Translations under genes and position numbers: made by a program
Part shown: positions 19,264-30,907 of the stretch, piece after piece
Layout of the letters: the number at the start of each line of letters is the position of its first letter
How positions within the stretch are numbered: position 1 is the stretch's first letter
Notes under the pieces: generated by a model
The model's database searches: none
What the model saw: only the letters and a program-made list of their open reading frames with translations
Told to the model about the DNA's origin: nothing
Assembly: GCA_018136815.1 (NCBI GenBank)
Contig: CM030933.1
Coordinates: 2,777,144 to 2,841,143, forward strand
Reading direction: 5' to 3'
Origin: Isochrysis galbana
Lineage: Eukaryota; Haptophyta; Isochrysidales; Isochrysidaceae
DNA length: 64,000 bases

Positions 19264-20561
19264 GGGGTGCAACCACCTGCTTTGGTTTGGCTGAAGAGGA
19301 GCGAGGGCGCGGTGAAAGGGCAGGACCGGCTGCGATGTCCCCTTTTCTGCGGTCAAATCGCATTGCTGCACGTTTGTACTGTAATAAGGGGGTCCTTTAA
19401 GTAGAACTTATACCGTCCACATGGGGGGCACTTGCGAAAAAAACAACCAAACCTGAGGTTGCACCCTCTTAGAACGCCTCCTATAGAATGAAAACGCTGA
19501 TGGCTGATGGACGAGAGCAGCACCGCATACATACTGCATTGTGCATTGCGGTAGTGTGTAGTGTGGTAAACACCCATCCTATATCCTATAAAGCCTCGCG
19601 ATGCACTGCGATGCCCTTGAGAGGTCAGTGGTATGGAGGAGAACTCGAGAACTCCGGCCTGAAATTTTCTGAAATTTCAGTGGGAGAAAATCTAAATCTT
19701 TTGAAATTTTACGGAAAATTTTCACAAAACAGACAGAAGCGCCGCCTCGGAACGCACAGATGCATACTGTTAGCGGCCCACATGGCTACAGTAGCATGCA
19801 TGGATCCCTCAGGGTGTTTGTGATTGAAGTGACATGCCTTAACTTTCTTGCTGGCAAGCACACGTGGTTCCACAAAATTCCACTAAAGCTAAAGCTACTT
19901 ACCGTGGGGTAAGTCGGTGCTAATAAGTGAAGGGTGTGTCTCTAGTAGCTTAGTGGACGCCTTCAAGTATTTTTTTACATGCCCTCGGCTAAAGGTAGGC
20001 TAGTAGCTATTAGGTGGGCGAAGAGCGGAGGCCGAATCCAAATGCAGACGTTTGTGAAGCCCATGTAAACCCGCCATGTGTGGGAAGCTGACAGCGAAGT
20101 GGAGGCCCATCAATCACTCTATTATCTATGATGCGCGTGCACGTACGCAAATGCCCAGCGTAAGAGCCTAAAGATACACATGAACTGCAGACGAAACGGG
20201 CAGGGCTAGGCACGGCGGAATGGAAGCGCGCAGAAGGCAGCTGTGTGCTTGACCTAGTGTCCCTCGATGACAAGTTCAAGTCTCACCATCTTTTTTCTGA
20301 TGTCGCTCTCCCGCTGGTAGATGCGATGCAGGATATGACTGCAAGCGATCGCTCCGTGTGCCACACACGACCAATGGCGATCAGCAGCGTGTCAACATGC
20401 ATCGTAGGTCCATCCTTGAATAATGAACATCAATTCATCCGGCAGGGAAGCTATGCTCTAACAAGTGGCTTCAAGCGCATTTCGCCCAACAGCCAAGGGA
20501 AGGTGACAGAGCACGCAGCGCGCACGAGCCGAGTAGGATTGCGACTTGAAGCGGGGCCACT
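19264..20561. other. Intergenic, no supported gene
   Basis: Contains a repeat at 19412-19470 shared with 61922-61978 and an AT-rich palindromic patch at 19660-19735. No gene evidence otherwise; it includes the 3' flank of the SDR gene. Confidence 0.5.
19412..19470 (-). repeat. Dispersed repeat, copy 1 (RGCNLRFGCFF block)
   Basis: The minus strand carries AGAGGGTGCAACCTCAGG followed by TTTGGTTGTTTTTTTCGCAA and GTGCCCCCCAT, almost the same as the plus strand at 61922-61978. Confidence 0.8.
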
Positions 20562-21974
20562 TCACCACGGGATCTCAAGGCCATCCTCGCAATTGATGAA
20601 TTTGCCGGAGCGCGCAATTCCTCCGTCAATGGACCGCTTCACCTCGTACAGGACCCGCATTGCGCCAACTGTAGGCACCGGACACAAGGGGGTGTAAAGT
20701 TTCGTGCAATGCGTGAGGCGGCTGGTCCCTTCGCTTGGCCTCAACGACTGTGTCGTGAAGGCAATGACATTGCCACGTGCATGCAGAAGGGAGCAGATGC
20801 TGGGCTCACCCGAAGGCTCCACGGCTCCTTCTACATCCCAGATAGCCGAGTATTTGGCGGTCATGTCCGTGCGGTTGAAGCCTGGGTGGAGTAATGTCAC
20901 CACGTGGCCTTCTCTCCTGAGCTCTTCACTGAGCAGCACACCTATGTTGCGGGAAAGAGGGCAGCTTCTTAAGGTACCCCCACGACTTAACAGAAATCGC
21001 AAAGCGCGCAGATGTCCACGACAAGATATGGCTGAGCCATCACGACTCCTCGCATTCTAGGCTTTGCCATGAGAAATGCGTTCGCCCTCCTCTCACACGC
21101 CAAACTTACCGGCGATGTTGCACGCGGCCCGCGACATGTGATGGCCATAGTCGCCACCAGCATCGGCATTCTGAGTTTTGCGCCACTCCGCTGAGCCGGC
21201 CTGGCTTGTGATGATGACAAGCTGGCAGTTTGGAGCAAGCTTGCGTGCCTTGTGAAGCGCATAGATAACACGCAAGGGGCTGCGAGGGATAGCGTGCAGC
21301 GGCGCGGGCGTCAGCACCGTGCGTGCCGGGGCTGCTGCGAGGTTCAGGCGTGACGAGCCAAGCCTTGGGAGTGACCAGTCTCCCGTTGCGCGCCCGCAGA
21401 GCTGCCACAGCTGTGGCCAACTCGAGCCTACACTATCCAACTCTCCCCTTCCGCGTTCCTTTCTCACCCGAGCGCGCAGATATCGATCTGCTTGAGCTGC
21501 TCTTCGAAGTCAAGCCCGTCTTTGAACGATTCGTGCTTCTCGGTGAAGTAGCCCGCATTGTTGATCACGATGTCGAACGGCGCCTCTGCCTCGTTTGCCA
21601 TCTTCATCACAGCCTCTGTATCGCACACATCGACTCCCTGCACAATCTTGGCTGGCTGAGCGTGCTCGAGCGCACGCGAGGTGGAGCGTCCAACGACAGT
21701 GACAATCGCGCCGTCTCGCACCATCTGTGACACTGTCGAGAGCCCTAGCCCGCGGGAGCCACCGGTGAGGAGAACTCTCTTCCCTGAGAGAAATCTCCCG
21801 TCATACAGAGAGTCAATCTTGAGATAGCGAGTGTTGGAGGCGGCCTGCGCGCGCGCGAAGCGGGCGACTTGGTCGGCCAGGCTGTACCGTGACATACGAC
21901 GCCGGTGCGAGAGTAGTGCGGCCAGCGTGGCAGCCGCGCCAGCAGCGAGAGCGAGGGCGGAGATGGGAGAGGGC

Positions 21975-21979
<5 letters not shown>
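20562..21979 (-). CDS. Short-chain dehydrogenase/reductase (atypical active site), 4 exons
   Basis: Exons (minus): 21979-21468, 21279-21110, 20941-20810, 20668-20562; all introns are GT-AG and the joined frame gives 306 residues. The N-terminus has a short hydrophobic segment (ALALAAGAAATLAALL) that may anchor or target it. Cofactor motif LLTGGSRGLG (TGxxxGxG) and INNAGYF (NAG) are present. Exon 2 gives LRVIYALHKARKL and a SQAGS serine region; exon 3 HPGFNRTD; exon 4 ends SGKFINCEDGLEIPW, typical of C-factor-like SDRs. Where YxxxK is expected the sequence is HHMSR, with a Tyr two residues earlier. An NAD(P)-dependent oxidoreductase by fold; activity uncertain. The (GA)n run abuts the ATG. Confidence 0.87.
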
Positions 21980-22054
<75 letters not shown>

Positions 22055-22076
22055 CCCCCCCCCCCCCCCCCCCCCC
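21980..22076. repeat. (CT)36 followed by C25
   Basis: Perfect CT dinucleotides 21980-22051 then 25 C. On the SDR coding strand this is G25-(GA)n ending directly at the start codon. Confidence 0.98.
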
Positions 22077-22199
22077 TCCTCTCCCACCTCTTCTTCCTGG
22101 CTCTCCCCCTCTCCCCCTCCCTCTCTTTCCCTGTATCTCTCTCCACTCCCACCCTTCTCCCTACCTTCAAGCTCACACTTTCTTTTTTCATAGTTGGCT

Positions 22200-22351
22200 T
22201 CCCCCCCCCCCCCCCCCCCCCCGGCCGGCCGTGTCTTAAGAGAGAGAGTGAAGAGAGAGGGAGAGAGGGAGGGGCGGGGGGGGGAGGGGGGAGAGAGAGA
22301 GAGAGAGAAGAAGAAGAAGAAGAAGAAGAAGAAGAAGAAGAAGAAGAAGAA
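22200..22351. repeat. C-run, GA tract and (AAG)n microsatellite
   Basis: 22 C at about 22201-22222, GA-rich 22240-22308, then (AAG)n of about 45 bp to 22351. Confidence 0.95.
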
Positions 22352-22854
22352 GGGAAAGTAAAGGAGAGGATTGGATCCTCTCCCACTACTCTTATAAAGA
22401 ACGGAATCAGCAGGTAGAGTTTCCCGCGGCCTCCGTACCTTGAGTGAAGTAGTACTTTCGTAGACATTTCACATTTCGTCGTAGAGGTTATGCCGCTGAT
22501 TGTAGTGCGAAGCTCTCCCTCCCTTCCCATGGGGAGTGCGGAGTGGCCCCAGCGAGGAGTGTGGCGTGCGGTGGCGGCCCTCGGCCGTCATCGCAACGTG
22601 AGACTACTACTACTACGACTCGTCTCTCGTTGCTCGCTGTTTGGTAAATGGTAGCGCATGGATAGAGAGCTTAGAGCTTATCGCAAAAACAACTTCCAAC
22701 AACCATCAACCATCGCGCGCAACATTCAACCAACGCGCTACACACAACAGACACCAAGCACACACCACACAGGTAGGAGAGTGGAGATGTGGTCAGACGG
22801 CATTAACAAGTAGCCTGCTGCCCGCAGTACCACCGCAAGATGAGCCCAGTGCGG
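22352..22854. other. Intergenic, no supported gene
   Basis: Lies between the SDR 5' region and the 3' end of the E3 ligase gene. Contains an ACTACTACTACTACGACT run near 22603; nothing else recognised. Confidence 0.5.
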
Positions 22855-25549
22855 TCACCAGTGGTTGAGCACCACGTAGTTAGCTTCGAACTCCTCTCGC
22901 GAGAGGTGAATCTCATCGAAGAAGTCTTGGCTGAACTGCTCGCAGGCACCGTTGCGGAAGTGCCCCTGTGTGTATGTCGCGCGACACAACCAACACCATT
23001 CATGACGGCATGTGGCGCATGTAATGTGGTTGCAGCCGCCGTTCTTCTCGGTAGGCCCGTGGCACCGAGGGCACGGCTGTGAGTTGGAGCGTATCCACTC
23101 AGCCGACTCCACCTCCTCAATGAGCCGCGCTCCGTACTTTTGCTTAAGCAGCTCCTTTCCACGTTCGTCCGCCTGACGCCACCGCGACGCCAAGTTGGCA
23201 CACGGCGCGAGCCCATGCCAAGCCAAGTTGCACTCGACACAAAAAGCGTTGGAACATCGCGCGCAGAACGCAAGCGCAGGGCCACGCGGTCCGCCGCTCT
23301 TCTCGTCCTTCGTCTCTACCTCCGCGGGATATTCACAGCGGGGACACCATGTCACGTCGTCCATCTGCACGGGGTGGCGATGGCAAGTTGGCTTTCGCTC
23401 AAGGCGGGATCGGTTTTGGAGATTTACGGGTCACTGAGGGGTTGGAGCGGCTAGCCATCCCATGGTTTGCAGCGAACACAGGGGGCACAACGCGTAGGGA
23501 CGGCCCATCACCGGACCTGCCTGGACACGTTCATGTGGGCGTACCTGAGCGAGCGATGTTTCAAGTGTGAGCCTCTCATACTCCTCATACTCGCTCTCCG
23601 TCATCAATTCCTTGACTTCCGCTGGAGCAGAGGCGAGTCGGCATGCTGGCTCGGGACAGAGCAGCGCAGTAGACAAGCCGGAGGCCATCTGCGACTCCCA
23701 ATACGAGCGCAGGCAGGCGCGGCAAAAGGTGTGCTTGCAACGAGCCAATCGAAGACAGTCGAGCGATGAATGGTCGTCTAAGCACACGCCACACCTATGT
23801 ATTCGGATAGCAATGTCGGAGTATGCCGTCAGAATGGGTAAGTAACCAGTCTCTCAAACTCCGGGGGGGGAAGCGGGGAGGAAGGGGGGGGGGGGGGGGG
23901 GCAGGGTCGAACGATGAGTCTATGACTTGATGAGGGACCTCACAGGCCCGACCTGTCTCGATTTGTCGTGCGGCGCACCGGTGGAGGGACGATCCCCAGA
24001 GCTTGGCCTCCTCGGCTGTGGCATGATGCTTCAGTGCCGCAACTACAGAGTTGTGATCGCGCGGCCATCTCTGTGCCCGTCGGCGGCCGAGCAAGGCCTC
24101 GCCATCATCATGCGGCGACTCTGATAGGACGATTCGCTCTTCACCCGGCAGCAACACGACTGCATCATCATCGCCATTTAGGCCTGCTACATCCGCGGCG
24201 TCAGCCCTCAGCCATTCCACCCACGTGCACACGACAGGCTCTCCGGCAAAGTCGCTCGCCATCTCATCCATCCGCGCAGCAATCGCCTCGAGTTGCGCAT
24301 CGGACAGCCAGCACGAGCGGAGGCTAAAAAGAGGCGGCGCATGCGAAGGGTAGTCGCGCACAAGGCGCACCCTCAGCTTGATTGGCGGCAAGGATGGTGA
24401 CTGCCCGTGCGCACCCTCAATGTGCGGGTGGATGGCCGAAAGGGCGGCGGCGGCGGCTGCGCCCAGCTGGAGCGAAGGTGAGAGATCAAGCGGGATCGAA
24501 AATTCAAAGACCGGTCCCTCTGCGCCAGATGGCTCGCTCATCTCCTTGCCATAGATTGAGCGAAGCGCGAGGAGCTCGTCCTCCTGGGCCTGCTGGTTGA
24601 GTTCATTTGAGGCGAAGTTGGGGACGCATGAACCAGAAGATTCGGTGAGCTCACCTTCAGGTGGCTGGAGCAAGCTCGCCGCACCACCCCACTCCGTCGC
24701 ACTTGCCATAGGGGTCCGTGAGCCCGGCGCAGAACAGTCCTTATGAGAAGGCATTGCGGCATCGAGAGCTCTTTGTGCAGGAGGCCCCGCGCTGGATGCA
24801 ATGGTGCCCCCAGCTCCACGAGTCAAAGGCTTGAATCCAGCAGTGCGTCGTCCTCGGCCGCCACGTGCGGGTAGCTCCTCGCCGCTGCCGTATGAGCCCT
24901 CTCCAATTATAGCGCGCTCTGCCGACCCACCTTGCGGGCTCATCCCAGCAGCATGAGCGCCAGAAGGGCTTGGCGTATCCGTAGCTCTCCTTGCTTGCGT
25001 AATGGTAACGCCAATCTTGGCGTCACGCGCATGGTTGTGCCTTCCTCCTCTTCGCATCGAAGCTTCCAGCTTGTCTTTCGCTCGCTCAATCTCCTCACCT
25101 CGCTCGGCAGCTCTCGGCGGTTCTCCCTGAAAACATCCCGCATCTCCCCGCTGCGTAGAGAGAGAAGGCTTCCCCCGCCCCCTACCGCTGCGCCGTGGCT
25201 CCGTCGTCCTCCGAGAGGAAGCCCCTTCCCCCTTTGCTCCGCCGCCAGGCCTCTCTCCTCCGCTGCCAGGCCTTTCTCCCTGGCGAGAGAAAGCCCCTGG
25301 CCACTTGGCTCCGCCGCCAGGCCTCTCTCCTCCGCTGCCAGGCCTGTCTCCATGAAGAGAGAAAGCCCCATGCGCAGGCGCCTCACTGTGGCCGCCCTCA
25401 CGGTTCTGGGCCGCCAGACCTCCGCTGCTCTGCGCTACTGGCCTGCGGCTTCGCCCACGCGCGCTGGCCGGCCCCGCCCCCCCTTTCGCCCTCGCAGGGG
25501 CCGCTGTGGTGCGCGAGGCAGCTGGAGGGCACGGCACCACCTCGGCCAT
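22855..25549 (-). CDS. RWD-domain RBR E3 ubiquitin ligase, RNF14-like, 3 exons
   Basis: Exons (minus): 25549-23979, 23794-23545, 23364-22855, joined in frame to 776 residues. Residues 1-310 are disordered and basic, with repeats of ERPGSGGERPGGGAK. About 315-450 is an RWD domain (QEDELLALRSIYGKE, IKLRVRLVRDYPSHAPP). Then RING1 (CGVCLDD...CKHTFCRACL), IBR (WCPRCEYPAE...FCARCSNAFCVECNLAWHG) and Rcat (CPRCHGPTEKNGGCNHITC...WCWLC). The Rcat cysteine in GGCNHITC, which accepts ubiquitin in this class, is present. RWD before RBR is the RNF14/ARA54 order. The first donor (CACCG|GTGCGC) is chosen because it restores phase 2; intron 1 contains a long C run. Confidence 0.9.
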
Positions 25550-25840
25550 CGCGTGGCGCCTTACCTCGAGGAAGAGAAAGGGGAAGCATGAGGGGAGAGA
25601 AGAGAGAGAGAGAAACGGGAGAGTCAAGAAGAGAGATAGAGCGGGGAAAAAAGGGGAACAAGAGAGAGAGGCAAGAGGAAGGAGTGAACAGAGAGAAGAG
25701 AGGGTGTGGTACTATGAAACTGGGGGGAATGGGGGGCGGGGGTCCACACAGGGTGTGGCGGCGGCGAGAGTGGGAGAGAGAAGAATCTACTATGAAGCTC
25801 CAATGTGAAAAGAGAGGGAGTTGTTTTGTAGGGGTTACTA
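25550..25840. repeat. Purine-rich tract at the 5' end of the E3 ligase gene
   Basis: GA-rich plus strand, CT-rich on the coding strand of the ligase, running from its start codon outward. Confidence 0.85.
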
Positions 25841-25946
25841 TTCCCGAGGGGTGACGTCAAGACCCTACATGTGAAACACAGATTCAGTGAGTTTCTGCGG
25901 AGGGCTAATACATATGAGTTTGGCTGGATTTCTAGGAGAGGCAGTC

Positions 25947-26004
25947 GGGGCCGCAGGCCCCGGCGTGAGGTGATGGTGGTGAAGCGGCCGGGGCCGAAGG
26001 CCCC
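25947..26004. repeat. Two GC-rich hairpin repeats
   Basis: GGGGCCGCAGGCCCC (25947-25961) and GGGGCCGAAGGCCCC (25990-26004): 6-bp stems with three-base loops, inside a roughly 43-bp imperfect tandem duplication (GGCCCC..GCGTGA / GGCCCC..GCCGTGA). Confidence 0.8.
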
Positions 26005-26172
26005 AGACGCCGTGAAGCGACCGGGGAAGCTTTACATAAAGTAAAACGGCGGCAAGAAAACAAATAAGGAGAGCCCGCGCTGCAAAAAACTGCTCGGAGT
26101 TGGGGCTGTGCGCATCCGGTGGCCCGCCGACGAGGAGTTTGAAGAGGAGGAAACTTATGCGTTGTCGATCTT

Positions 26173-26435
26173 CAACTACTTTTATAAGTTATAAGTAGGA
26201 GGCCAATGGGGGCCTCGCGCCCCCCTCTCTCCATCGCAGACACCCCCTGGGTGGGCCTGCACACTCAACCTCAGGCAGAGCTGACACCACTCTGGCCCAG
26301 ACCTTCGCCGAGCGCGCGTCGCGCGCTGTACGCACTCGCCTGCACTGGCACTGGCCCTCGCTCGTACTGAACCCCCCCCCCTCACCACTGACCACTGAGC
26401 CACGGACCACCGAGGCCGCCAGGAGGGCACTTACT
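26173..26435 (+). mobile_element. 5' fragment of SINE-like element
   Basis: Starts CAACTACTTTTATAAG in a hairpin (CTACTT...AAGTAG, 26177-26198). It continues with CAATGGGGGCCTCGCGCCCC and further CA-rich sequence matching 43668-43860. The 3' half is absent. Confidence 0.65.
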
Positions 26436-27240
26436 TAGGTAGGCCCAGGTCAGAATTTCGTTTGAGACCCTGACGAATTGGGAAGGCCCATAGGGCCTGA
26501 GGGCAATGAGGAGGGTGGCAAGCCGGCGGCAGGCGCGGCTGAAGAGACGACTTCGGAGACGCTGACGGGCTGAAGCCCGTCAGCAGAGGAAGGCGTGCAG
26601 GTGCAGGCGGGCTTGGGCGAGGGCGAGGACGGCGGCGAGAGCGACATCGAGCGAGTGGCGAGAGGCGAGGGTGAATGAGAGGAGGGCTGTGATGGCAGGG
26701 GCTGGCGAGGCGAGGCGAGTTTGTAGGGTATGAGTGTTACGAGAGCGAGAGCGACGAGAGCGAGAGCGACGGGTGACGACTGACGACAAGACGACGGACA
26801 AAGACACCCAGGAAAACACCCCGACTCTCGCCCCACGACTTTCTCACATAACTCGACTGAAATCAAACCTAAACACCCCGGCCAGACAACGACGGACGAC
26901 GATCAGAAGGCGATCTGACGGCGATCCCGTCTGGAAGGGGAATCGCACCATAACGGAAACGAGGGGCAATCCTGCCGCACAGGATTCCAAGAGACTTACC
27001 GAAGAAGACGAGAGAGATGCGGTGTGCCTAAGGGGGAGATGCGAAGAGATTGCAAATTAAACCTGATTGCAATCACTGGAGTAGATAGAGAAGCGCGGGG
27101 AAGATAGCGAATTAAACCTATGTGCGAGGCGCCTAGGATGAAGAAAGGTGGGGAAACTTCCCTTCTCTTCGAGAGTAAGAGAGAGGGCGCTCCACAACCC
27201 AAGATCCTATGCGTCCAAGCGAAGCTTTTGACTGAGGACG
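26436..27240. other. Intergenic, no supported gene
   Basis: GC- and GA-rich. Contains a short GCGAGAGCGACGAGAGCGAGAGCGA repeat near 26740-26765. Open frames here lack conserved features. Confidence 0.45.
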
Positions 27241-27419
27241 AGAATGAGAGAATTATAACGATAAATACCGAACGACGAAGAGAAGCCTAACGAGCGTCGA
27301 TTCGCGAATGCGACACCCCCCTGCTAGGATCGAGCGTCCCGCGAGGAAAGAAGAGAACCTAACGGACATCGGAGAGCTCCGAACAAGCCACGAGAAAGGC
27401 AGAAGAGCAATCCTGAACG

Positions 27420-27725
27420 AGACCGAATGAGCGAAGAGCGAAGAGCGAATAAATCCGAAGAGCGAAGAGCGAATGAAACAATGAATCCGAAGAGCGAATG
27501 AAACAATAAATCCGAATGGATGGAGAGCCGCGCGCCAAACGCCGAACCAAGACGGAAGACGTGATGAGCGACGCACCGAGAAGTTACGAACAATCGAGGA
27601 CCGATGAGAACGCGGAACGACGAGAATCGAGAATCGAGAACGAGAAACGAAGAACGATAAGAACGCGGAACGACGAGAATCGAGAATCGAGAAACGAACG
27701 ACGAACGACGAACTATAAGAATAGT
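27420..27725. repeat. A/G-rich tandem repeats in a degraded LTR element region
   Basis: Units containing CGAAGAGCGAATGAAACAAT (27428-27512) and CGGAACGACGAGAATCGAGA (27613 and 27668) recur. They lie on the 3' side of the Ty3/gypsy RT fragment and may be its non-coding part. Confidence 0.6.
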
Positions 27726-27839
27726 GCGCGACGATCGAAGAGACAGGGGGTACCACACCCGTCCGGACGATAAGTGTGGAATCGGCGGCCGGCGCGGCAG
27801 ACCGCAGGACTCAACGCTGCAACCCATCCTCTTCTCTCT

Positions 27840-28395
27840 TTTACGAGAGTTTTACCTGGATGTTTGGGCGGTGTGGCGGCACCCAAGTTACAACGCGGCG
27901 TCCCCTGTGCTCCAAGATATCAAAAGTCGAGCGACCAACGGCGAAAGGCGGCGAGATAGTACGATAGCATCGAGTACGCCTTGCACGAGAGACCAGCCCA
28001 CCGCAGGCGCTCGAGGACGAGATCGAGACGGTGAAGCATTTGCTCGAATGAGGCGTCGATGCGTTCTTCTAGTGTGCTGCCTGTACCTGTCGACCAAATC
28101 CCGATGTCGTCCAGGTACGGCATGCAAATTTCCCACGCGAGGCCCTGGAGCACCGCGTCCATGAGACGACACATGTAGGAAGGGCCGGATTGGACGCCGA
28201 ACGGGAGGTAATTGAACTCGTACTTCTGGCGGTGGGTGCAGAACGCCGTGATGGGTTTGTCCTCCTCCTTGATGGGCAGACACCAGAAGCCGGAGGCCGG
28301 ACGGAGGCTAGGTCGAGCAGACAGAGAAAAAGAGAATCTCGAGAACCTTGGCCTCGGGATAGACGATCGATAGTCTTTTCGAAGGTCGACTCGAA
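27840..28395 (-). pseudogene. Ty3/gypsy-type LTR retrotransposon reverse transcriptase, degraded
   Basis: The minus strand encodes SGFWCLPIKEEDKPITAF, then KYEFNYLPFGVQSGPSYMCR, then the catalytic block MPYLDDIGIWS and LERLRWAGLS. These are the order and spacing of gypsy RT motifs, with YLDD standing for YxDD. Upstream, an RVDFRK motif and an LDLAS block are visible in other frames, so several frameshifts are present. The 3' side fades near 27840. No protease, RNase H, integrase or LTR was found. Confidence 0.85.
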
Positions 28396-29858
28396 GAGCC
28401 TTACGGCTAGCGGCTAGCATTCGCGGCAATAGCACGCTCCCGGCCTTTTGGAGGCACGCGCTTGAAAATTTTAGACGGATTAACTTCCTTAGGGAAGAAA
28501 TCACACGGGAAGGAACTCAGGGCTCCCCGATATGGCACGATCTTTTCCACAAACCTCCGGCGATTCACTATTCACATAGGTCGAAATGGGAGTCTCTACA
28601 GACAGTTATCGTACATAATACTATCAACCCGGGCACGGGGGACATATACACTACAGAGGAATGCGCGGCTTACTTGCCGGAAGGAGAACGTTGGATACGG
28701 CATAGAGGAAATTACATATCGGTAGGCCCCTTTCTCAAGTCGTGGGAAAAGATATCCGAATGGACTAGATCAAGACTGGTGAATACCACATTCGACTATA
28801 TAGACCTCCTCAGAAAACAAGCGAAGCCCCCGCCCCCGGCTCCGGAGGAGCAAGAGTTAGTCCCCCAAGAAGATCCGGACGCACACGATATAGGCGACAT
28901 TCTAGTGGACAAAGACCATAACTTTTATCTGCGCCGAAGTGGCGACTGCCACAAAATCCAGCTCAACGTTATGGGAGAGCCCCACATCCACGAGCGGATC
29001 AGCCCGCAACTATTGCCCGACGAGCTATACACCCCGCTGAAGTGGGGACGAGCGTACGACGGTCCGGCGGAAACGGCGTATCCGATACCCCAAGAATACA
29101 CGCTAAAAGGCACGCATACAACGCTAGAGGATGTAAGTGTCAGGGTCTTGACTAAAGCGTTCCTCGCATTGAGGAAAACGAAAGCACAAAAATCCACGCT
29201 AAGATGGGAAAAAAGATTACCGGTCCTCTCGGGGAAGTGGAAACAAGTATCGCAATTGTACAAGTACAACTTTTTAACGCCCAGAGACTCTTATTTGCAT
29301 TTCAAACACGTCCTACATAGAAGGATAGCTACGGCCAACCGTTTTGCTGACGATCCAACATGCCGCTTTTGCGGCATAGCCCTCGAGAGTTCCACTCACT
29401 TGGCCTCATGTATCGCGACGGAGCCCGTCTTTGAATTCATAGAAGGACTTCTGGGGATTAGTCTTAGGCCGGGATCCGAAATAGCCCAACGTCTTTTCTG
29501 TTATCAGGTGGATAGACCGCACCCCTCCTCAGGCTACTTAGGTATCCTAGCGTGGAGGTACATACTTACCGACTTCTACAACATCCAGTATGGCAACGCG
29601 GACGGCAGGTCCGTTAAGTCGATTTTAAGAGCGATACTTACGAGATACCACCTGCTAGCAACGGCGAAAGTCGGTTTCTTTCAGAGGCTAAAAAAACAAC
29701 GAGAGAATATGGGGTTACACGCCCCGAGCAACAAACATATTAAGAAAATGGTAAGCCCGTTGTACACGGTGGACAAGGATTTCAACCTAGGAACGTTGGA
29801 GGACCTTTGCAAGCGGCAAAAGGTCTGGACCTACGACACATCACCTAAAGTAGCTTAA
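28396..29858 (+). pseudogene. LINE ORF2 C-terminal domain with zinc finger
   Basis: An uninterrupted frame of about 487 codons without a start. It includes LPEGERWIRHRGNYISVG, an acidic linker, LYTPLKWGRAYDGPAETAYP, RWEKRLPVLSGKWKQVS and RRIATANRFADDPTCRFC with the following H and C, then SSGYLGILAWRYILTDFYN. This is the region after the RT in this family and serves as the reference for the other copies. The lack of stops suggests recent insertion. Confidence 0.82.
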
Positions 29859-30145
29859 CCTCTTAGTCGGAATCACAGCGGCTATTTTAGAGGAGCCTAA
29901 GAGATTTAAGGGAGGATTACCAGAGCCAACACCGTCACAGAGGACGAACCACAGTCTCCCGCCCCCTTCTCTCCAACTCCCGACCGAAGCGGCGCGCGCG
30001 GCCTCCCCGGAACCAGCTTCTCCGAAAATGAGGGAACTGGGAAAGGGGAAGGGGGCTGTTAGGGGTTAAGGTCGGGTAGTAGGGAGGTACACTAGCACAC
30101 TGCCTCACGCCGCACACGTAGCGGGAAATTTTAAGAAGTTTTTTT
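28396..30145 (+). mobile_element. LINE family 1, 5'-truncated, longest ORF2 copy in the window
   Basis: Open ORF2 C-terminal coding from about 28396 to 29858, then the family-1 3'UTR and TTAAGAAG plus T7 (30131-30145). It abuts the antisense gypsy fragment on its left. No target duplication could be identified. RT motifs are already lost at the 5' side. Confidence 0.8.
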
Positions 30146-30907
30146 ATATTTTATTCTAAAGTTAGTAGTAATTATATCGTATATCCGCCTGATATCTGAC
30201 ATCAGGTTATCAGTATCAGGTCTAGTAGGCCTGATAACAGCCTGACGGAGCATCCGGGACCTGAATCCACATGGAGAACGGAGCTTCTTTGTTCAGCCCT
30301 GGATTCATTTGCCCTTTGCCACTCCAAATGGAGCCTTTCGGTTCCCGGTGGTACGAAAAGGCTTGGATCGCGAAGCTTGCGCAAATGCATTGGGCTATGC
30401 TTGTGAGAAAGCAGCACATCTGCGGCGGTCCACAAGCCACAAGCAAGCCTCATCTTGCAACACAACAAGACACAAAGGCAACAGCCGTCGCAGTCGAAGC
30501 GCAAACGAACCAATTTCAGAAATGTGAGCAAACAACACATACCAAAGACCAAAGCACCTTGCCGCGAAAGCACCAGCGCACATCTTAGTATTCACGCTGT
30601 TTGCCATGCGTCCTTCATGACGAGAGAAGCATGCTGGTATAGTTCCTCAAGGAAAGCAAGGCATTCGTCATCTTGTGGCTCATGGCCTTGCTGGCATGGC
30701 TAGAATGGATGGCATCCGAAGCTCGACGCACATCACACGGCAAGATGCAACGAGGGGCACACCAAGACATAGACATAACAGCTAGCGCCTAAAACGGGTC
30801 AATCCACTTGACCGCTACTTGGCCTGCATTCTGCCGTCAAGACGACCTTGGCAATTCTGCATGCTAGCGTCAGTCAGACGCAGTAGGGTTTGCATGGGAA
30901 GTTCCGT
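30146..30907. other. Intergenic, no supported gene
   Basis: Only short open frames without conserved content; a CTGATATCTGACATCAGG palindrome-like stretch occurs near 30190. Confidence 0.5.

Noticed and set aside
24932-25591. Opposite-strand ORFs over the RNF14-like, XPG, NCAPG and F-box genes
   Set aside because: Shadows of GC-rich genes; none carries a family motif, while the chosen strand does.
30202-30588. Cys-rich ORFs near 30.3 kb
   Set aside because: No conserved motif, no splice or start support, adjacent to a LINE end.
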